The notes below the pieces were generated by a model, which saw only the letters and a program-made list of their open reading frames with translations, made no database searches and was not told the DNA's origin. A stretch of 64,000 nucleotides of DNA, from positions 386,779,039-386,843,038 of the forward strand of contig CM046879.1 in assembly GCA_025667525.1 (NCBI GenBank), written 5' to 3'. The position numbers and the translations under genes are program-made. Positions 38,308 to 48,828 of this stretch are shown here, in pieces. Positions within the stretch are counted from its first letter, which is position 1. Each line of letters opens with the position of its first letter. This DNA is from Glebionis coronaria (lineage: Eukaryota > Streptophyta > Magnoliopsida > Asterales > Asteraceae).

Positions 38308-38606
38308 GGAAACTTTCTATTTTTAGAAACTTATTTAAATAAGGCAGCTAATCTATTTATGGAAACTTTCTATTTTTAGAAACTTATTTATTTCAGGAAG
38401 CTAATCTATTTATAGAAACTTTCTATTTTTAGAAACTTATCTATTTTAAGCAGTAATTCTATTTTTGGAAACTTTCTATTTTTGGAAACTTTCTATTTTT
38501 GGAAACTTTCTATTTTTGGAAACTTTCTATTTTTGGAAACTTTCTATTTTTGGTAACTTTCTATTTTTGGAAACTTTCTATTTTTGGAAACTTTCTATTT
38601 TAGGAA
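38308..38606 (+). repeat. 17-bp minisatellite in element D 5' LTR
   Basis: The unit GGAAACTTTCTATTTTT repeats head to tail eight times at 38467-38602, with degenerate copies upstream separated by other bases from 38308. The 3' LTR has the same array at about 50180-50490 with more irregular units, and element A has a diverged form at 5690-5940. The long F/L/Y-rich frame through it is a by-product of the repeat. Confidence 0.93.
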
Positions 38607-39150
38607 ACCTGGTATTTTTGGAAAGTTACTTATTATTACACAGTAAGTATAATAATACATGAAATACAAGAAACACCTAATCAGAGTAAACAGAATATAA
38701 GATAAACACAGTTTAAGGCTTAAAACAGTAAAACATGATAAGAACATATAAATAAGCTAAGACATGACATTAGATCAGTTACGTATTAGTAAGCAGATAC
38801 TTATTCATATATGTATTTATGTAGCATTAGTGATACGGAAGTAGGATTCCTCTCAGTTCGTCTTCTCGTTCACTAGACATAAGGTACAGATTCCCGTCCT
38901 TTCAGTATGGAAATTCTTTCCTTATTAGGATTTCCCGTATGCAGCCAAATGTTATCCCGTAGTATAAGTTATGTGTTGAATTGCTTATGTTTAATTTAGA
39001 ATACCTATAGCCATATACATGCATGACGAGTTTCACCTAGCTATGGAGGTACCATAACCATAACATTAGAGGCACTGATGTTATGACTTCACCACGGCGG
39101 AGTGATTGCTCGTGGCGTCCCTTCAGATTTTGGCCATTTATATTATATTT

Positions 39151-39252
39151 ATCATGTGGGGCGTATGGGTGCATCCTAGTTACATGTTTTCAGCAGGATT
39201 TATCATGTGGGGCGTATGGGTGCATCCTAGTTACATGTTTTCAGTCAGGATT
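39151..39252 (+). repeat. 51-bp tandem duplication in D 5' LTR
   Basis: ATCATGTGGGGCGTATGGGT and the next 31 bases occur twice in succession (39151 and 39202). The 3' LTR has one copy (near 51040), and element A has one related copy, so the duplication belongs to this LTR only. Confidence 0.93.
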
Positions 39253-39918
39253 TCATGGTGAATGTGGTGTGTGCCTTGCATCCTTCACAAGGAGCTGATC
39301 CCTCCTACTCAAAACCAGTATATTAAATTAGAGGCAGCCCCTCTAATTTGCATGATGAGGTCACCCCTCCAAGTATTCATACACGGTGGATTTTCATGAC
39401 CTATATTGGCTAATGGTAAAATATGTTAAACAGTTTTTACAAGATAAACATAAAGCTTTTCAAACTATAAATCCAGTTTTATCAAGACTTAACCAGGTTA
39501 CTCGGGACTTAGTTTCTTCCGCTGTTATATGTTATATGCTTATCATATTCATGCTTTATTGTACATCCGTGCACTGAGCGTATTGCTCAGCCGTTTTCCT
39601 TTTCTATGTTCCCAAAACGGCGGGTACTCAGGGACGCTCGTAGACTTTAAGTGTACGTTCATATGGACTGGAAGCTTTCTAGCCTATCTTTACCTTATGC
39701 ATTTCCTTCCTTTTGATACATTGTTATGGACATTGTTTAGTCCTTTCCTTTACTATACTATGTTTGTGTGTGATGAGCTTTACTTTGGACTATCGATGTT
39801 GATTCCGGTATTTTCCTTTTTATGGTCATGTAATGTTTAGACATTTTTCCTTGCATGCTTTGATGACACGCCATAATATGTGTGACATTTCCATTATCAA
39901 AATGAGGTGTTACAATTA

Positions 39919-39930
39919 TGGTATCAGAGC
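39919..39930 (+). promoter_or_regulatory. Element D primer binding site
   Basis: TGGTATCAGAGC, the exact tRNA-iMet-type primer site, four bases after the LTR. Confidence 0.95.
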
Positions 39931-40365
39931 TAAGGCTTCGACTTGTTGGCTCTCAAATATGACTAGTGATTAGTGGGTAGTCACTATGGTCTTCCTAGAA
40001 CTAACAGTTGTTTTCATGCATTCATCATTTTTAAGCATACATATATATGTCATTGTCGCATATTTATGACTAAGTAATGGTTGGTACAGGACTGGCCCTA
40101 TTTAGTCGCATGTGTTTTATCGAAACTTTTAAATTTGGGACCGACCCATAGGCGTCCCCTCGCCATGTCTTTTGTTTTGGGTGAACTGACCATAGGCGTT
40201 TACTCTCGAGCATACAAAAGTTTTCATAAAACTGCATCATGCATTCATACACAAAATTTTCTTGCATAAATTTTTCTCTTGAAATTTTGGTATAAATTTT
40301 TTTCATGTATATATATATTTTATGTTTTGATCTGTTTAATCATATGTTTTATGTTATACTGTCAG
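39931..40365 (+). other. Element D leader
   Basis: 435 bp without a significant frame. It contains two spaced copies of GACCGACCCATAGGCG-like sequence (about 40138-40155 and 40182-40200), of which element A has three. The last bases before the gag ATG are CTGTCAG, identical in element A, which would serve as a splice acceptor for a leader intron; no donor can be fixed. Confidence 0.6.
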
Positions 40366-41093
40366 ATGGTTCTCACACACGAACATGAACAGCTCAATGC
40401 TGCAATTCAAGCTGCTATGCAAGCTTTGCTTCCTCAACTGAGGAACGACATCAGGGCTGAAGTTCAAGCTGCCAACAATCAGCAGCATAATCAGGCACCT
40501 CCTCCTCCTCCTCCAGTGACATTAGCAGTATGGCTGGAGAGATTCAAAAAGCTCCGTCCTCGAGCTTTTGAGAAGAAAGATAGCCCCAGTGATGTTGAAA
40601 TCTGGTTGGCTCACATCGAGAATATTTTCAATGCTATGGGTTGTGACCCCGCATACAAGGCGAGGTTGGCATGCTATCGGTTCGAAGGTGATGTGCTTAA
40701 TTGGTGGTTAGCGTTGATGCAGTCTGAGGGTAGTGACGAGTGGGTTGCTGGTTTGACTAGGGCTCAGTTCAAGGACAGGGTGATGGAGCAGTTCTTTCCC
40801 AAGGCTGAGTAGGACAAGCTCAAGAGAGAGTACCATGGGATCCGACAGAGAGCTGGGGAGAATAACAACGAGTTTATGCAGCGCTTTCTTCGCTTAGCTG
40901 GTTACCTTGGTGCGGCAGCAGGTACTCCTGAAGAGCAGGCACACCACTTTAGGTGAGCTCTTCGCACATCGGTCGCAAAAAATCTGGTGTGTGCTACGTT
41001 CAACACTGTAGCACAAGTGGCCGATGCAGCACGTATGCTGGAGATGCTGCAGGAGAGAGATGAGTTCGGGGAAGCTGAGAGACCCGACAAGAG
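40366..41093 (+). pseudogene. Element D gag exon 1 (capsid region)
   Basis: ATG at 40366 (MVLTHEHEQLNAAIQAAMQA), then a proline run (APPPPPPVTLAVWLERFKKL) and the retrotransposon gag domain: EIWLAHIENIFNAMGCD, ACYRFEGDVLNWWLAL, FKDRVMEQFFPKAE. A TAG at 40810 interrupts before DKLKREYHGIRQ, and a TGA at 40954 stands where Trp is expected (HHFR-stop-ALR; element A has TGG). The frame then runs through VAQVADAARMLEMLQ to GAC AAG AG at 41093, where a GTAAAT donor begins. Unspliced RNA would meet TAA in the donor itself (AGG TAA). Confidence 0.88.
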
Positions 41094-41176
41094 GTAAATA
41101 TTCGTATTCAAGCGGTGATCAATCCGTATTCTATCCATATATGTCAATTATTCATCTCTTTAAATGTATCTTCCAG
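41094..41176 (+). other. Probable intron 1 in element D gag (83 bp)
   Basis: GTAAATATTC...ATCTTCCAG, AT-rich, with a pyrimidine-rich 3' part. It leaves phase 2. Element A has an intron at the same place (54258-54343), diverged inside but with matching GT/AG ends and the same downstream GCAGAA. In D the next exon has one base fewer than in A, so the joined frame is kept only if that deletion is counted as a later mutation. Confidence 0.7.
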
Positions 41177-41325
41177 GCAGAAAACTGGGACCGGTCTCAG
41201 CCGGCTACTCAGCAGCAGCCTCATCAGCCCAAGGTAAACGGTCAGACTAACGACCGTTCTGCTACGGATAGGCGTGGCGGTAATGATAATTACCGTAACA
41301 ACGATGGACACTCCAACAGCAGCAG
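41177..41325 (+). pseudogene. Element D gag exon 2
   Basis: Open frame rich in Q, N, R and D (ENWDRSQPATQQQPHQPKV, then GGNDNYRNNDGHSNSS), the hydrophilic linker between capsid and nucleocapsid. A comparison with A (GGGTGGAGACC there, ACTGGGACC here) shows a 1-bp loss at its start. The exon ends AGC AG at 41325, phase 2, before GTCCTAAT. Confidence 0.7.
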
Positions 41326-41401
41326 GTCCTAATACTTACGCATTTCCTTATGATTTCATGTTATAACTCATATTCTGACACTTTAGCAAAACTTCTACCA
41401 G
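41326..41401 (+). other. Probable intron 2 in element D gag (76 bp)
   Basis: GTCCTAATAC...TTCTACCAG. The donor is weaker than for introns 1 and 3. Joining AG to GAACCATGG keeps the gag frame. A second acceptor (CTTTAG at 41381-41386) is exactly 15 bases upstream and also in frame. Confidence 0.7.
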
Positions 41402-41466
41402 GAACCATGGAATCGATAGGGACCAGAACCAGAGAGTTTCACAGCCTAGCCTTCCAGCTATCACTG
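41402..41466 (+). pseudogene. Element D gag exon 3
   Basis: A 65-base exon whose frame, entered in phase 2, reads NHGIDRDQNQRVSQPSLPAI without a stop and leaves in phase 1 at ACT G. The unspliced frames around it contain stops. Confidence 0.7.
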
Positions 41467-41539
41467 GTATTCAATCTTACGATTTTCCGCATTGTCCTTT
41501 GTACCCTATTATCATGTCTTATGTAAAATGTTTTATCAG
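41467..41539 (+). other. Probable intron 3 in element D gag (73 bp)
   Basis: GTATTCAATC...TTTTATCAG, T-rich. Its removal joins G to GT TCC CAG and opens, in frame and without a stop, the zinc-finger region and protease that follow. Confidence 0.75.
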
Positions 41540-42468
41540 GTTCCCAGCCAGCCAGAGCACCTGCTGGAGGATTTACTCATCCTCTTTGCTCTACTTGCCA
41601 CCGTAGGCACCCAGTTCCATGTCGCCGTAACACTGACGCATGCTTCAAGTGTGGTCTTCCTGGCCATATCATGAAGGATTGTCGTAAGGGCGAGATGGAG
41701 GGTACATCGGGACATGCTGATTCCAAGCCGCCTCCTACTACCGGGCGTGTCTACACAACATCTCGAGACCAGGCCAACAAGTCTACAGGTACCATCACTG
41801 GAATCTTGTATATGTATGGTCAAGCTGCATGTGTTCTTTTCGATACGGGTGCTACTCACTCGGTTATTTCTACTGCTTATGCTAAGAACATTAGGATGCT
41901 CCCCATCCCACTAGAAAATAAGCTTACTATCTCCACGCCTTTGAGGGACTCTGTGTTAATCACCCATGTATACAAGAGTCTTCCCCTAGAATTTGTCGAT
42001 AAGGTTCGACCTGTTGACGCACTTCCGCTGGACATGAATGACTTCGATATAATTTTGGGCATGGATTGGCTATCCAAGCATCATTCTACCATAGACTGCC
42101 ATTCATATTGAGTTATCTTCGGTGATGTTAATGCACCAGAGTACATTCATAACGGGTTCATACCCGGACGGTCTGTATAAGTCATATCTACCTTGCAAGC
42201 GTGTGCACTACTGTCACATGGCTGCGAGGGTTATCTAGCTACGATTCACGACATGGATGCTGAATCCTCATCAATTCAGGATCAACATATAGTGTCGGAA
42301 TTCCAAGATGTTTTTCCAGCAGAACTTCTGGGCATACCACCTGCACGAGAAGTGGAATTCAGTATCGAGCTTATTCCAGGAGCTGAACCAATCTCCAAGG
42401 ATCCTTATCGCATGGCTCCCATAGAGCTGAAGGAGCTGAAGGATCAACTGCAAGAACTTCTTGAATGA
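41540..42468 (+). pseudogene. Element D nucleocapsid and protease
   Basis: From 41540 the frame encodes two zinc motifs (CSTCHRRHPVPC, then CFKCGLPGHIMKDC, about 41590-41690), a short linker, and aspartic protease with LFDTGATHSVIS (41839-41874) and IILGMDWLSKHHSTIDC. Stops: TGA at 42109, TAA at 42178, TGA at 42466 (just before [11 protein letters not shown]). Each fits a C-to-T change from CGA or CAA. The frame is unbroken from here into RT. Confidence 0.88.
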
Positions 42469-45121
42469 GGTTTCATTCGACCGAGCGCATCTCCATGGGG
42501 CGCACCGGTCTTGTTTGTTAAGAAGAAGGACGGCAGTATGCGTCTTTGCATAGACTATCGCGAGCTCAACAAGATTACTATCCGGAATAGATATCCACTG
42601 CCACGTATTGACGATCTGTTTGACCAACTCCAAGGGGCCAAACACTTCTCCAAGATTGATCTTAGGCCAGGCTACCATCAGCTACGGGTCAAGGAGCAGG
42701 ATATCACTAAGACTGCCTTTCGTACCCGCTATGGCCACTACGAGTTTGTAGTTATGCCATTTGGCCTGACAAATGCTCCAGCAGTGTTAATGGATTTGAT
42801 GAACAGAATCTTCCATGAATTTCTGGACAAGTTCGTCATTGTCTTCATCGATGACATCCTGATTTTCTTAAAGTCCAAAGAGGAACACGAAGACCATCTT
42901 CGTACAGTACTACAGATTCTTCGCCAGAAGCAGTTGTATGCAAAATTCTCCAAGTGTGAGTTCTGGTTAGATAAGGTGGCATTCTTATGTCACATTGTAT
43001 CAGCAGAAGGAATCACTATGGATCCAGCGAAGGTTGAGGCCATTACTAAGTGGCCAAGGCCGACATCAGCGACGGAAGTCCGCAGTTTCTTAGGCTTAGC
43101 TGGCTATTACCGTAGGTTCGTGGAGAACTTTTCCCGCTTAGCACTACCATTGACCAAACTGATGCGGAAAGGGGAGAAATTCATCTTGACTGAAGAACGA
43201 GAGAAGAGCTTTGAAGACCTGAAGCAGAAGCTAGTATCTCCACCTATTCTTACTCTCCCATCTGGTACGGGTGGATTTCAAATCTACAGCGATGCATCGG
43301 GGAAGGGACTTGGTTGTGTTCTCATGCAACATGGGAAAGTGATCGCGTACGCTTCACGGCAGCTTAAGCCTTATGAAGAAAATTACCCCACGCATGACTT
43401 GGAACTTTCTGCAGTCGTGTTTGCATTGAAAATATGGAGGCACTACTTATATGGAGAATCATGTGACATTTTCACGGACCACAAGAGCTTGAAGTATATC
43501 TTCACTCAACGTGAATTGAACATGAGGCAGAGGAGATGGTTAGAGCTGTTGAAGGATTATGACATTAATCTACAGTATCATCCCGGAAAGGAAAATGTAG
43601 TAGCAGATGCTCTTAGCAGGAAGTCCGGAATGATCAACGGCATTAAAATCAAAGAGGAAATCATAAGATATTTGGATCGACTAGACATCGAGATCATGGT
43701 ACGTGGACAGCACGGTTACTGGGCTAATCTTAGAGTAGAACCCGAGTTACTCTCTAATATCAAGGAAGCTCAGAAGGATGACGGAGAAATCTGGGCGATA
43801 GTGCAGAATTTGGAGAAACAGACAGAATTCAGAGTAGATGTAGATGGTATCGTATGGCAGGGCACGAGACTTTGTGTTCATGATAACCAAGAACTCCGGG
43901 AAGCCTTGTTAGCTGAAGCTCATAGCTCCCCATTCTCTATACATCCTGGTTCGACTAATATGTACCATGACATCAAGAAGTACTTTTGGTGGAGTGGTAT
44001 GAAACAGGATGTGGCCACTTTCGTCTCCAAATGTCTTACCTGCCAGCAGGTTAAGATCGAGCATCAGCGATCTGGCGGTCTCCATCAACTGTTAGATATT
44101 CCATAGTGGAAGTGGAAAAAAATCACCATGGATTTTGTTACTGGTCTTCCGCCTACCAAGAGGAAGCACGATGCTATTTGGGTTATCGTAGATCGACTTA
44201 CCAAATCAGCTCATTTCTTACTGATCCGCAAGGAAGATCCGGTAAGTAAACTCGCCGATACGTATAGAAGAGAGATCATGAGACTCCACGGTGCACCATC
44301 CAACATCGTCTCAGACAGAGATCCTCGATTCACTTCGCGCTTTTGGAAGAGTCTACAGAAAGCTTGGGGTACACAACTTAAGCTTAGCACGGCTTTTCAC
44401 CCTCAAACGGACGGACAGTCGGAACGAACCATTCAGACATTGGAAGATATGTTGAGTTCATGTGCGTTGGAATGGACGGGTGATTAGGATAATTACATCT
44501 GTTTGGTGGAGTTTGCATACAACAACAGTTGGCACGCAAGTATCAAGTGTGCTCCTTTCGAGATGTTGTATGGCAGAAAGTGTCGCGCCCCAATCTGCTG
44601 GAATCAGGTTGGTGAGCGAACACTTGAAGGACCAAAAATCATAGAGATGACCAATGAAAAGATCAAAGTAGCTAAGCAGAAAATTCAGGAAGCACGGTCA
44701 CGTCAGAAAAGTTACGTCGATAAGCATCGTAGGGACATACATTTTAACGTAGGAGATCACATCTTCCTTAAGGTTTCGCCAACACGTGGTGTTAGACGCT
44801 TCGGGATTAAAGGGAGGCTCAATCCTTGTTTCATCAGACCGTTTGATATAATTGAACGAGTCGGTGAAGTATCTTACCGATTGGCGTTACCTCCGCAGCT
44901 TTCGCATGTGCACAATGTGTTTCATGTGTCCTTACTCAGAGGGTACCAGTATCATCCCCTTCACATGGTTCAGTATCCACTAGAACAGATACCTGAAGAT
45001 CTCACTTTCATTGAAGAACCCGAACGAGTTCTTGACAGACAAGAACGAGTCATGAGAAGGAAGACGATTCCATTCGTCAAAATCCTATGGAGGGATCATA
45101 CCGAGCGGGAAGCCACTTGGG
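42469..45121 (+). pseudogene. Element D RT-RNase H-integrase-chromodomain
   Basis: Same frame as protease. [40 protein letters not shown] near 42850. RNase [44 protein letters not shown]. Integrase: HHCC finger near 43918-44043, then MDFVTGLP, SDRDPRFTS and [17 protein letters not shown] codons at 44104 and 44485 interrupt; the second is where Trp is expected. The C-terminus has RLNPCFIRPFDIIERVGE and a chromodomain (TFIEEPERVLDRQE, PFVKILWRDHTEREATW) that is cut by element G after ACT TGG G. Catalytic residues are present, so this copy descends from an active element. Confidence 0.92.
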
Positions 45122-45701
45122 TGTTGGGTCAAAAAGTTGATGTGGCAGAAACTCAAAAATGAAGAAAACGTGAAGTTATTGTCTAAGCGTTGTCAAGACT
45201 AATTTGGGCGTTGACAAGAGTTAATTAGGCGTTGATGGCTCAAGCATTGTCGTGTGCAATCCAAGCATTGTCACATGCAATTCAAGCATTGACAAAACGT
45301 AGACAAAGAAGCTTATGGAAGCTTCGATTTAGATAAACATGCAAAAGATATTCTGCATAAGTTTATTTAAATAGAAGATTTACTTGTTTATTCATTCTTA
45401 TCTCTTGTAAACCCTAATCCTTACACTATAAAAGGAACCAAGGGTCTTAGGTTTTATTCATATAATTCATTCACAATGTAAACCTAAAAGTGTGTTTCGA
45501 CTAGACGTGGGATTCAATGTATACACGTCTAGTGATTGTTGATTATCAATATAATTAGCAATCCAATTGTGTTTTAATTCATGTTTTGTGCCTAAACACC
45601 TTGTTAATGGTTGTTGTTCTAATTCCGCTTTGATTATGTTAATCATATGAACAATGATCATTCCTAGTTGCTTAAAAGATCCGGAAACCAAGGTTTCCAC
45701 A
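45122..45701 (+). repeat. Element G 5' LTR
   Basis: TGTTGGGTCAAAAAG...GGTTTCCACA. A TATAAAAGG box is at 45427-45435. Upstream, at 45185-45300, GCGTTGTCAAG, GCGTTGACAAG, GCGTTGATG, GCATTGTCG, GCATTGTCA and GCATTGACA lie at spacings of about 15-21 bases, so six related motifs precede the TATA box. Confidence 0.93.
45427..45435 (+). promoter_or_regulatory. TATA box of element G LTR
   Basis: TATAAAAGG, preceded by the CTTACAC stretch and repeated at 48438-48446 in the other LTR. It fits the plant Pol II TATA consensus and marks the U3/R region. Confidence 0.75.
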
Positions 45702-45703
45702 AT

Positions 45704-45715
45704 TGGTATCAGAGC
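45704..45715 (+). promoter_or_regulatory. Element G primer binding site
   Basis: TGGTATCAGAGC two bases after the 5' LTR, the tRNA-iMet-type site. Confidence 0.93.
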
Positions 45716-48132
45716 CTCGTGGCTCGTGATGCTAGGACCAACAAGGTGTTCGTATATCGTGAAGAAGAAGAAAAATTCGTATAGAGTTTTTCTGGACGTT
45801 TTTGTGTGCGCAGCAGTATTCAGAAGGTCATAACTTTTGATTGAACCGTTGGATCGTCACGAAATTTTATATGTGTGTTCTTCATAAATAGATCTAAACA
45901 TCCACCGTAGGGATTGTCGAGTTTTATCCCCAGGCAAAAGGTATTAAGCGTCAAAGTCAGCAGTGAGTGAATGCAGTTTTCTGTGAACAGCCATATTCAA
46001 AACACGATCTCTCCTTCGTTAACGGTTGGATCTTCGTGATTTTTGAACTGTAGATTCTTGGCACTTGTGTCTAGAATCTCACCGAAGGGATTTTCGATCT
46101 GAGCCCTAATGAAGAAGTTATTCGCTATCGAAGTTCGCTGGTTAAGGTATTAACGTTTTGCTTTTTCACATAAAATCATGAACTAGGGTTTTCACAAACC
46201 CTAGATCGGCTTTAAAGCATAAAGTTGGAGGTTTGTGGCTTTTATAAAGCATAATGATCCATATAATTCAAACCCTAGTACAATATTCTGTTAACCCTAA
46301 TTAAGGTTTCGGGTTAAAGTCATCTAGATTCTAGGGTTTGTATTACAACAGCAGATGGTTATATGGTCAAGATTGTAGCAAGAAAGGATGTGTTGGAACA
46401 TGACACAAAGTCATATGGTCGGTTTACATCTTGCATTCACATGGTTATCTTGTGTTCACATGGATAAAATACTACATACGATTATGTTGAGTGCTAAGTT
46501 TCTGTTCACATGAAGATATCAGTAACATGCGATGGAAAGAATGGTGCATAATTGTGTTCACACGGTTCTTCAAACCTGATTGGTCAAAATCATTCACACA
46601 ACCACAATGAAGAGTGACGTAGAGATGGAGATTTGGTTCTATATATTTTGAGCAAAGATTTGACGTTGAAAAAGGAAACTATAAGAAGAAGATATACACG
46701 AAGTAAGGTGTTGTAGTTACGTGTGGATATTCACAAGATATGGAATGAACATTATTCTCTGCTGGTTTTCAGGAAATCAGTTAAGTAAGTTTATATTGCT
46801 GATTTTTCGTGATTTAAGGGTAGAATATGGAAATAGTTATGATATCCCACGAAATATTGGAATTGATCAAATTTGGACGTGGGGTTGAACTAAAAAGATG
46901 GGAAAATCACATGAGAGATACGTTTATTTCCAATAATGTCGCTGCCTTGCTAAGTACTTTTAAATCATTCATGATGTGGGGTAACACTGAATGATTATAC
47001 AAATCATGTGAATAGCAAAAACGTGGGCTACATTCATGCAATATCAGTTCTAGCTACGTGGGGGGTTGATTTTATATACCTTATTTACATGAGCAAGTAT
47101 ATGGGATTTATATATACAGACAAGAAATATATTATGATTTTAAAGCCAATCATATATATATGAAGACATCCACACGTGATAATAGGAATAAAAGTGATTT
47201 GTTGCCCTAGATGACGTCAGCAGAAAGAGGCGCTGACAAGAGTAATTTTTACGCTGACGAGTGAAAATTTGACGCTGACAGAATAAGTCAACGTTGATAG
47301 AGTTGACAGTGTCGTCCGATATATGAACTTCAACGCTGATAGGTATTGTCCGATATTGGACAATACATCTGTCAAAGATATTGGACAGAAGAGGATATTG
47401 GACAACACAAGGTTTGCTGCTGTTTGAGAAAATTGGTATGTTTTAAGCACACAAAAAGGAGGATTATACACACGAAGGTACATGGAATCTCCGTTTTAAT
47501 TTAGAATATCATGATGATATTTATGGCTCGGATATTTTTGAAAGGAATTAATGATCTTAAAGTGAGTTAGCAACAATTCGTGAGGTAATGATGGTCTTCA
47601 TGAAGAGGTGTTAGCTTAAGGGGAAGAATTCTTATGGTAAGTTTGATGATTGAAGAAGATTTTCGCGAGTTTGTGTTCTATCATATCTTAAAGTCATGCA
47701 CTCCCAGTCATAGACTTTAAAGATAACTTGTTCGTGCTTTACATGATTGGTGACGAAGACTTGTCATAACACTTGAAGGAGTTACATTATCGTGCTCAGT
47801 GTCTCACAAAGGATGAGAATATTGACAAGGGATCGAGGTCTACTTATATCTCCTCTATAAGTTCTTAGTCACGCGGATAGTACAAGATATGGAACATAAG
47901 GTTGGGTTATTTTTCTTCTACATCAAAAATATTATATTAATTGTTCTTCAAGATCGTTAAATAGAGCTACTTTTGGAGAATCTTCAAAGATTGCATACAT
48001 TGTTTACTTTCCCGTTGATGTGACAAAAAGGGGAAGAAATATGTGCTACACTTGAGGGGAAGCAATTTGAAGATCATGTACAACTTACAAGAGATACACA
48101 TAGAGTTTTGCCACCATCAACTAGGGGAAGAT
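45716..48132 (+). other. Element G non-coding interior and polypurine tract
   Basis: About 2.4 kb without a long frame or recognisable domain. A cluster of CGCTGACAAGAG-like motifs lies at 47232-47300, related to the GCGTTGACAAG motifs of the LTR, and GATATTGGACA is repeated at about 47350-47405. It ends with the purine tract AGGGGAAGAT (about 48123-48132). Confidence 0.75.
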
Positions 48133-48712
48133 TGTTGGGTCAAAAAGTTGATGTGGCAGAAACTTAAAAATGAAGAAAACGTGAAGTTATTGTCTAAGCG
48201 TTGTCAAGACTAATTTGGGCGTTGACAAGAGTTAATTAGGCATTGATGGCTCAAGCATTGTCGTGTGCAATCCAAGCATTGTCACATGCAATTCAAGCAT
48301 TGACAAAACGTAGACAAAGAAGCTTATGGAAGCTTCTATTTAGATAAACATGCAAAAGATATTCTGCATAAGTTTATTTAAATAGAAGATTTACTTGTTT
48401 ATTCATTCTTATCTCTTGTAAACCCTAATCCTTACACTATAAAAGGAACCAAGGGTCTTAGGTTTTATTCATATAATTCATTCACAATGTAAACCTAAAA
48501 GTGTGTTTCGACTAGACGTAGGATTCAATGTATACACGTCTAGTGATTGTTGATTATCAATATAATTAGCAATCCAATTGTGTTTTAATTCATGTTTTGT
48601 GCCTAAACACCTTGTTAATGGTTGTTGTTCTAATTCCGCTTTGATTATGTTAATCATATGAACAATGATCATTCCTAGTTGCTTAAAAGATCCGGAAACC
48701 AAGGTTTCCACA
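48133..48712 (+). repeat. Element G 3' LTR
   Basis: Collinear with 45122-45701 over 580 bp; four base differences, no indels seen. Followed by TTGGG and the remainder of the D chromodomain. Confidence 0.93.
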
Positions 48713-48717
48713 TTGGG

Positions 48718-48764
48718 AAACAGAGGAGTCTATCTGGGCTTCATACCCTCATTTTATATTTTGA
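48718..48764 (+). pseudogene. Element D chromodomain end
   Basis: Completes the frame interrupted at 45121: after the duplicated TTGGG it reads ETEESIWASYPHFIF and stops at TGA 48762-48764. The W-E-x-E...YPH pattern is the normal end of a Tekay chromodomain. Confidence 0.9.
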
Positions 48765-48828
48765 ATTCGGGTATGTTCTTCTTTTCCAGTTTACTTTATC
48801 TATAATTCGGGGACGAATTATTCTTTTT

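Larger units (their letters stand above)
36967..39914 (+). repeat. Element D 5' LTR
   Basis: TGTAAAACCCGC...GGTGTTACA, 2948 bp. Contains a GC-rich block with a perfect 9-bp inverted repeat GGTCTCGGT (37787-37795) / ACCGAGACC (37813-37821), a 17-bp minisatellite, and a 51-bp tandem duplication not shared with the 3' LTR. Short open frames inside (for example 37748-37930) occur in both LTRs but have no recognisable product. Confidence 0.93.
45122..48712 (+). mobile_element. Non-autonomous copia-like element G
   Basis: Two 580-bp LTRs with four differences by eye, target duplication TTGGG (45117-45121, 48713-48717), a tRNA-iMet primer site and a polypurine tract. The 2431-bp interior has no frame with gag or pol similarity. 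The last part (near 48010-48060, AAGGGGAAGAAATATGTGCT) and the TGTTGGGTCAA start are copia-like. By LTR similarity it is the youngest element here and lies inside the chromodomain of D. Movement would need proteins from a relative. Confidence 0.92.

Noticed and set aside
38467..38602. Regular direct repeats considered as a CRISPR-like array
   Set aside because: The 17-bp units are contiguous with no spacers, and the DNA is plant nuclear.
38465..38662. Frame rich in F, L and Y looking like a membrane peptide
   Set aside because: A by-product of the 17-bp LTR minisatellite, whose period is not a multiple of three; the 3' LTR version differs.
45467..45700. 77-codon minus-strand frame repeated at 48478-48711
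   Set aside because: It is within the duplicated LTR of G and has no recognised similarity.
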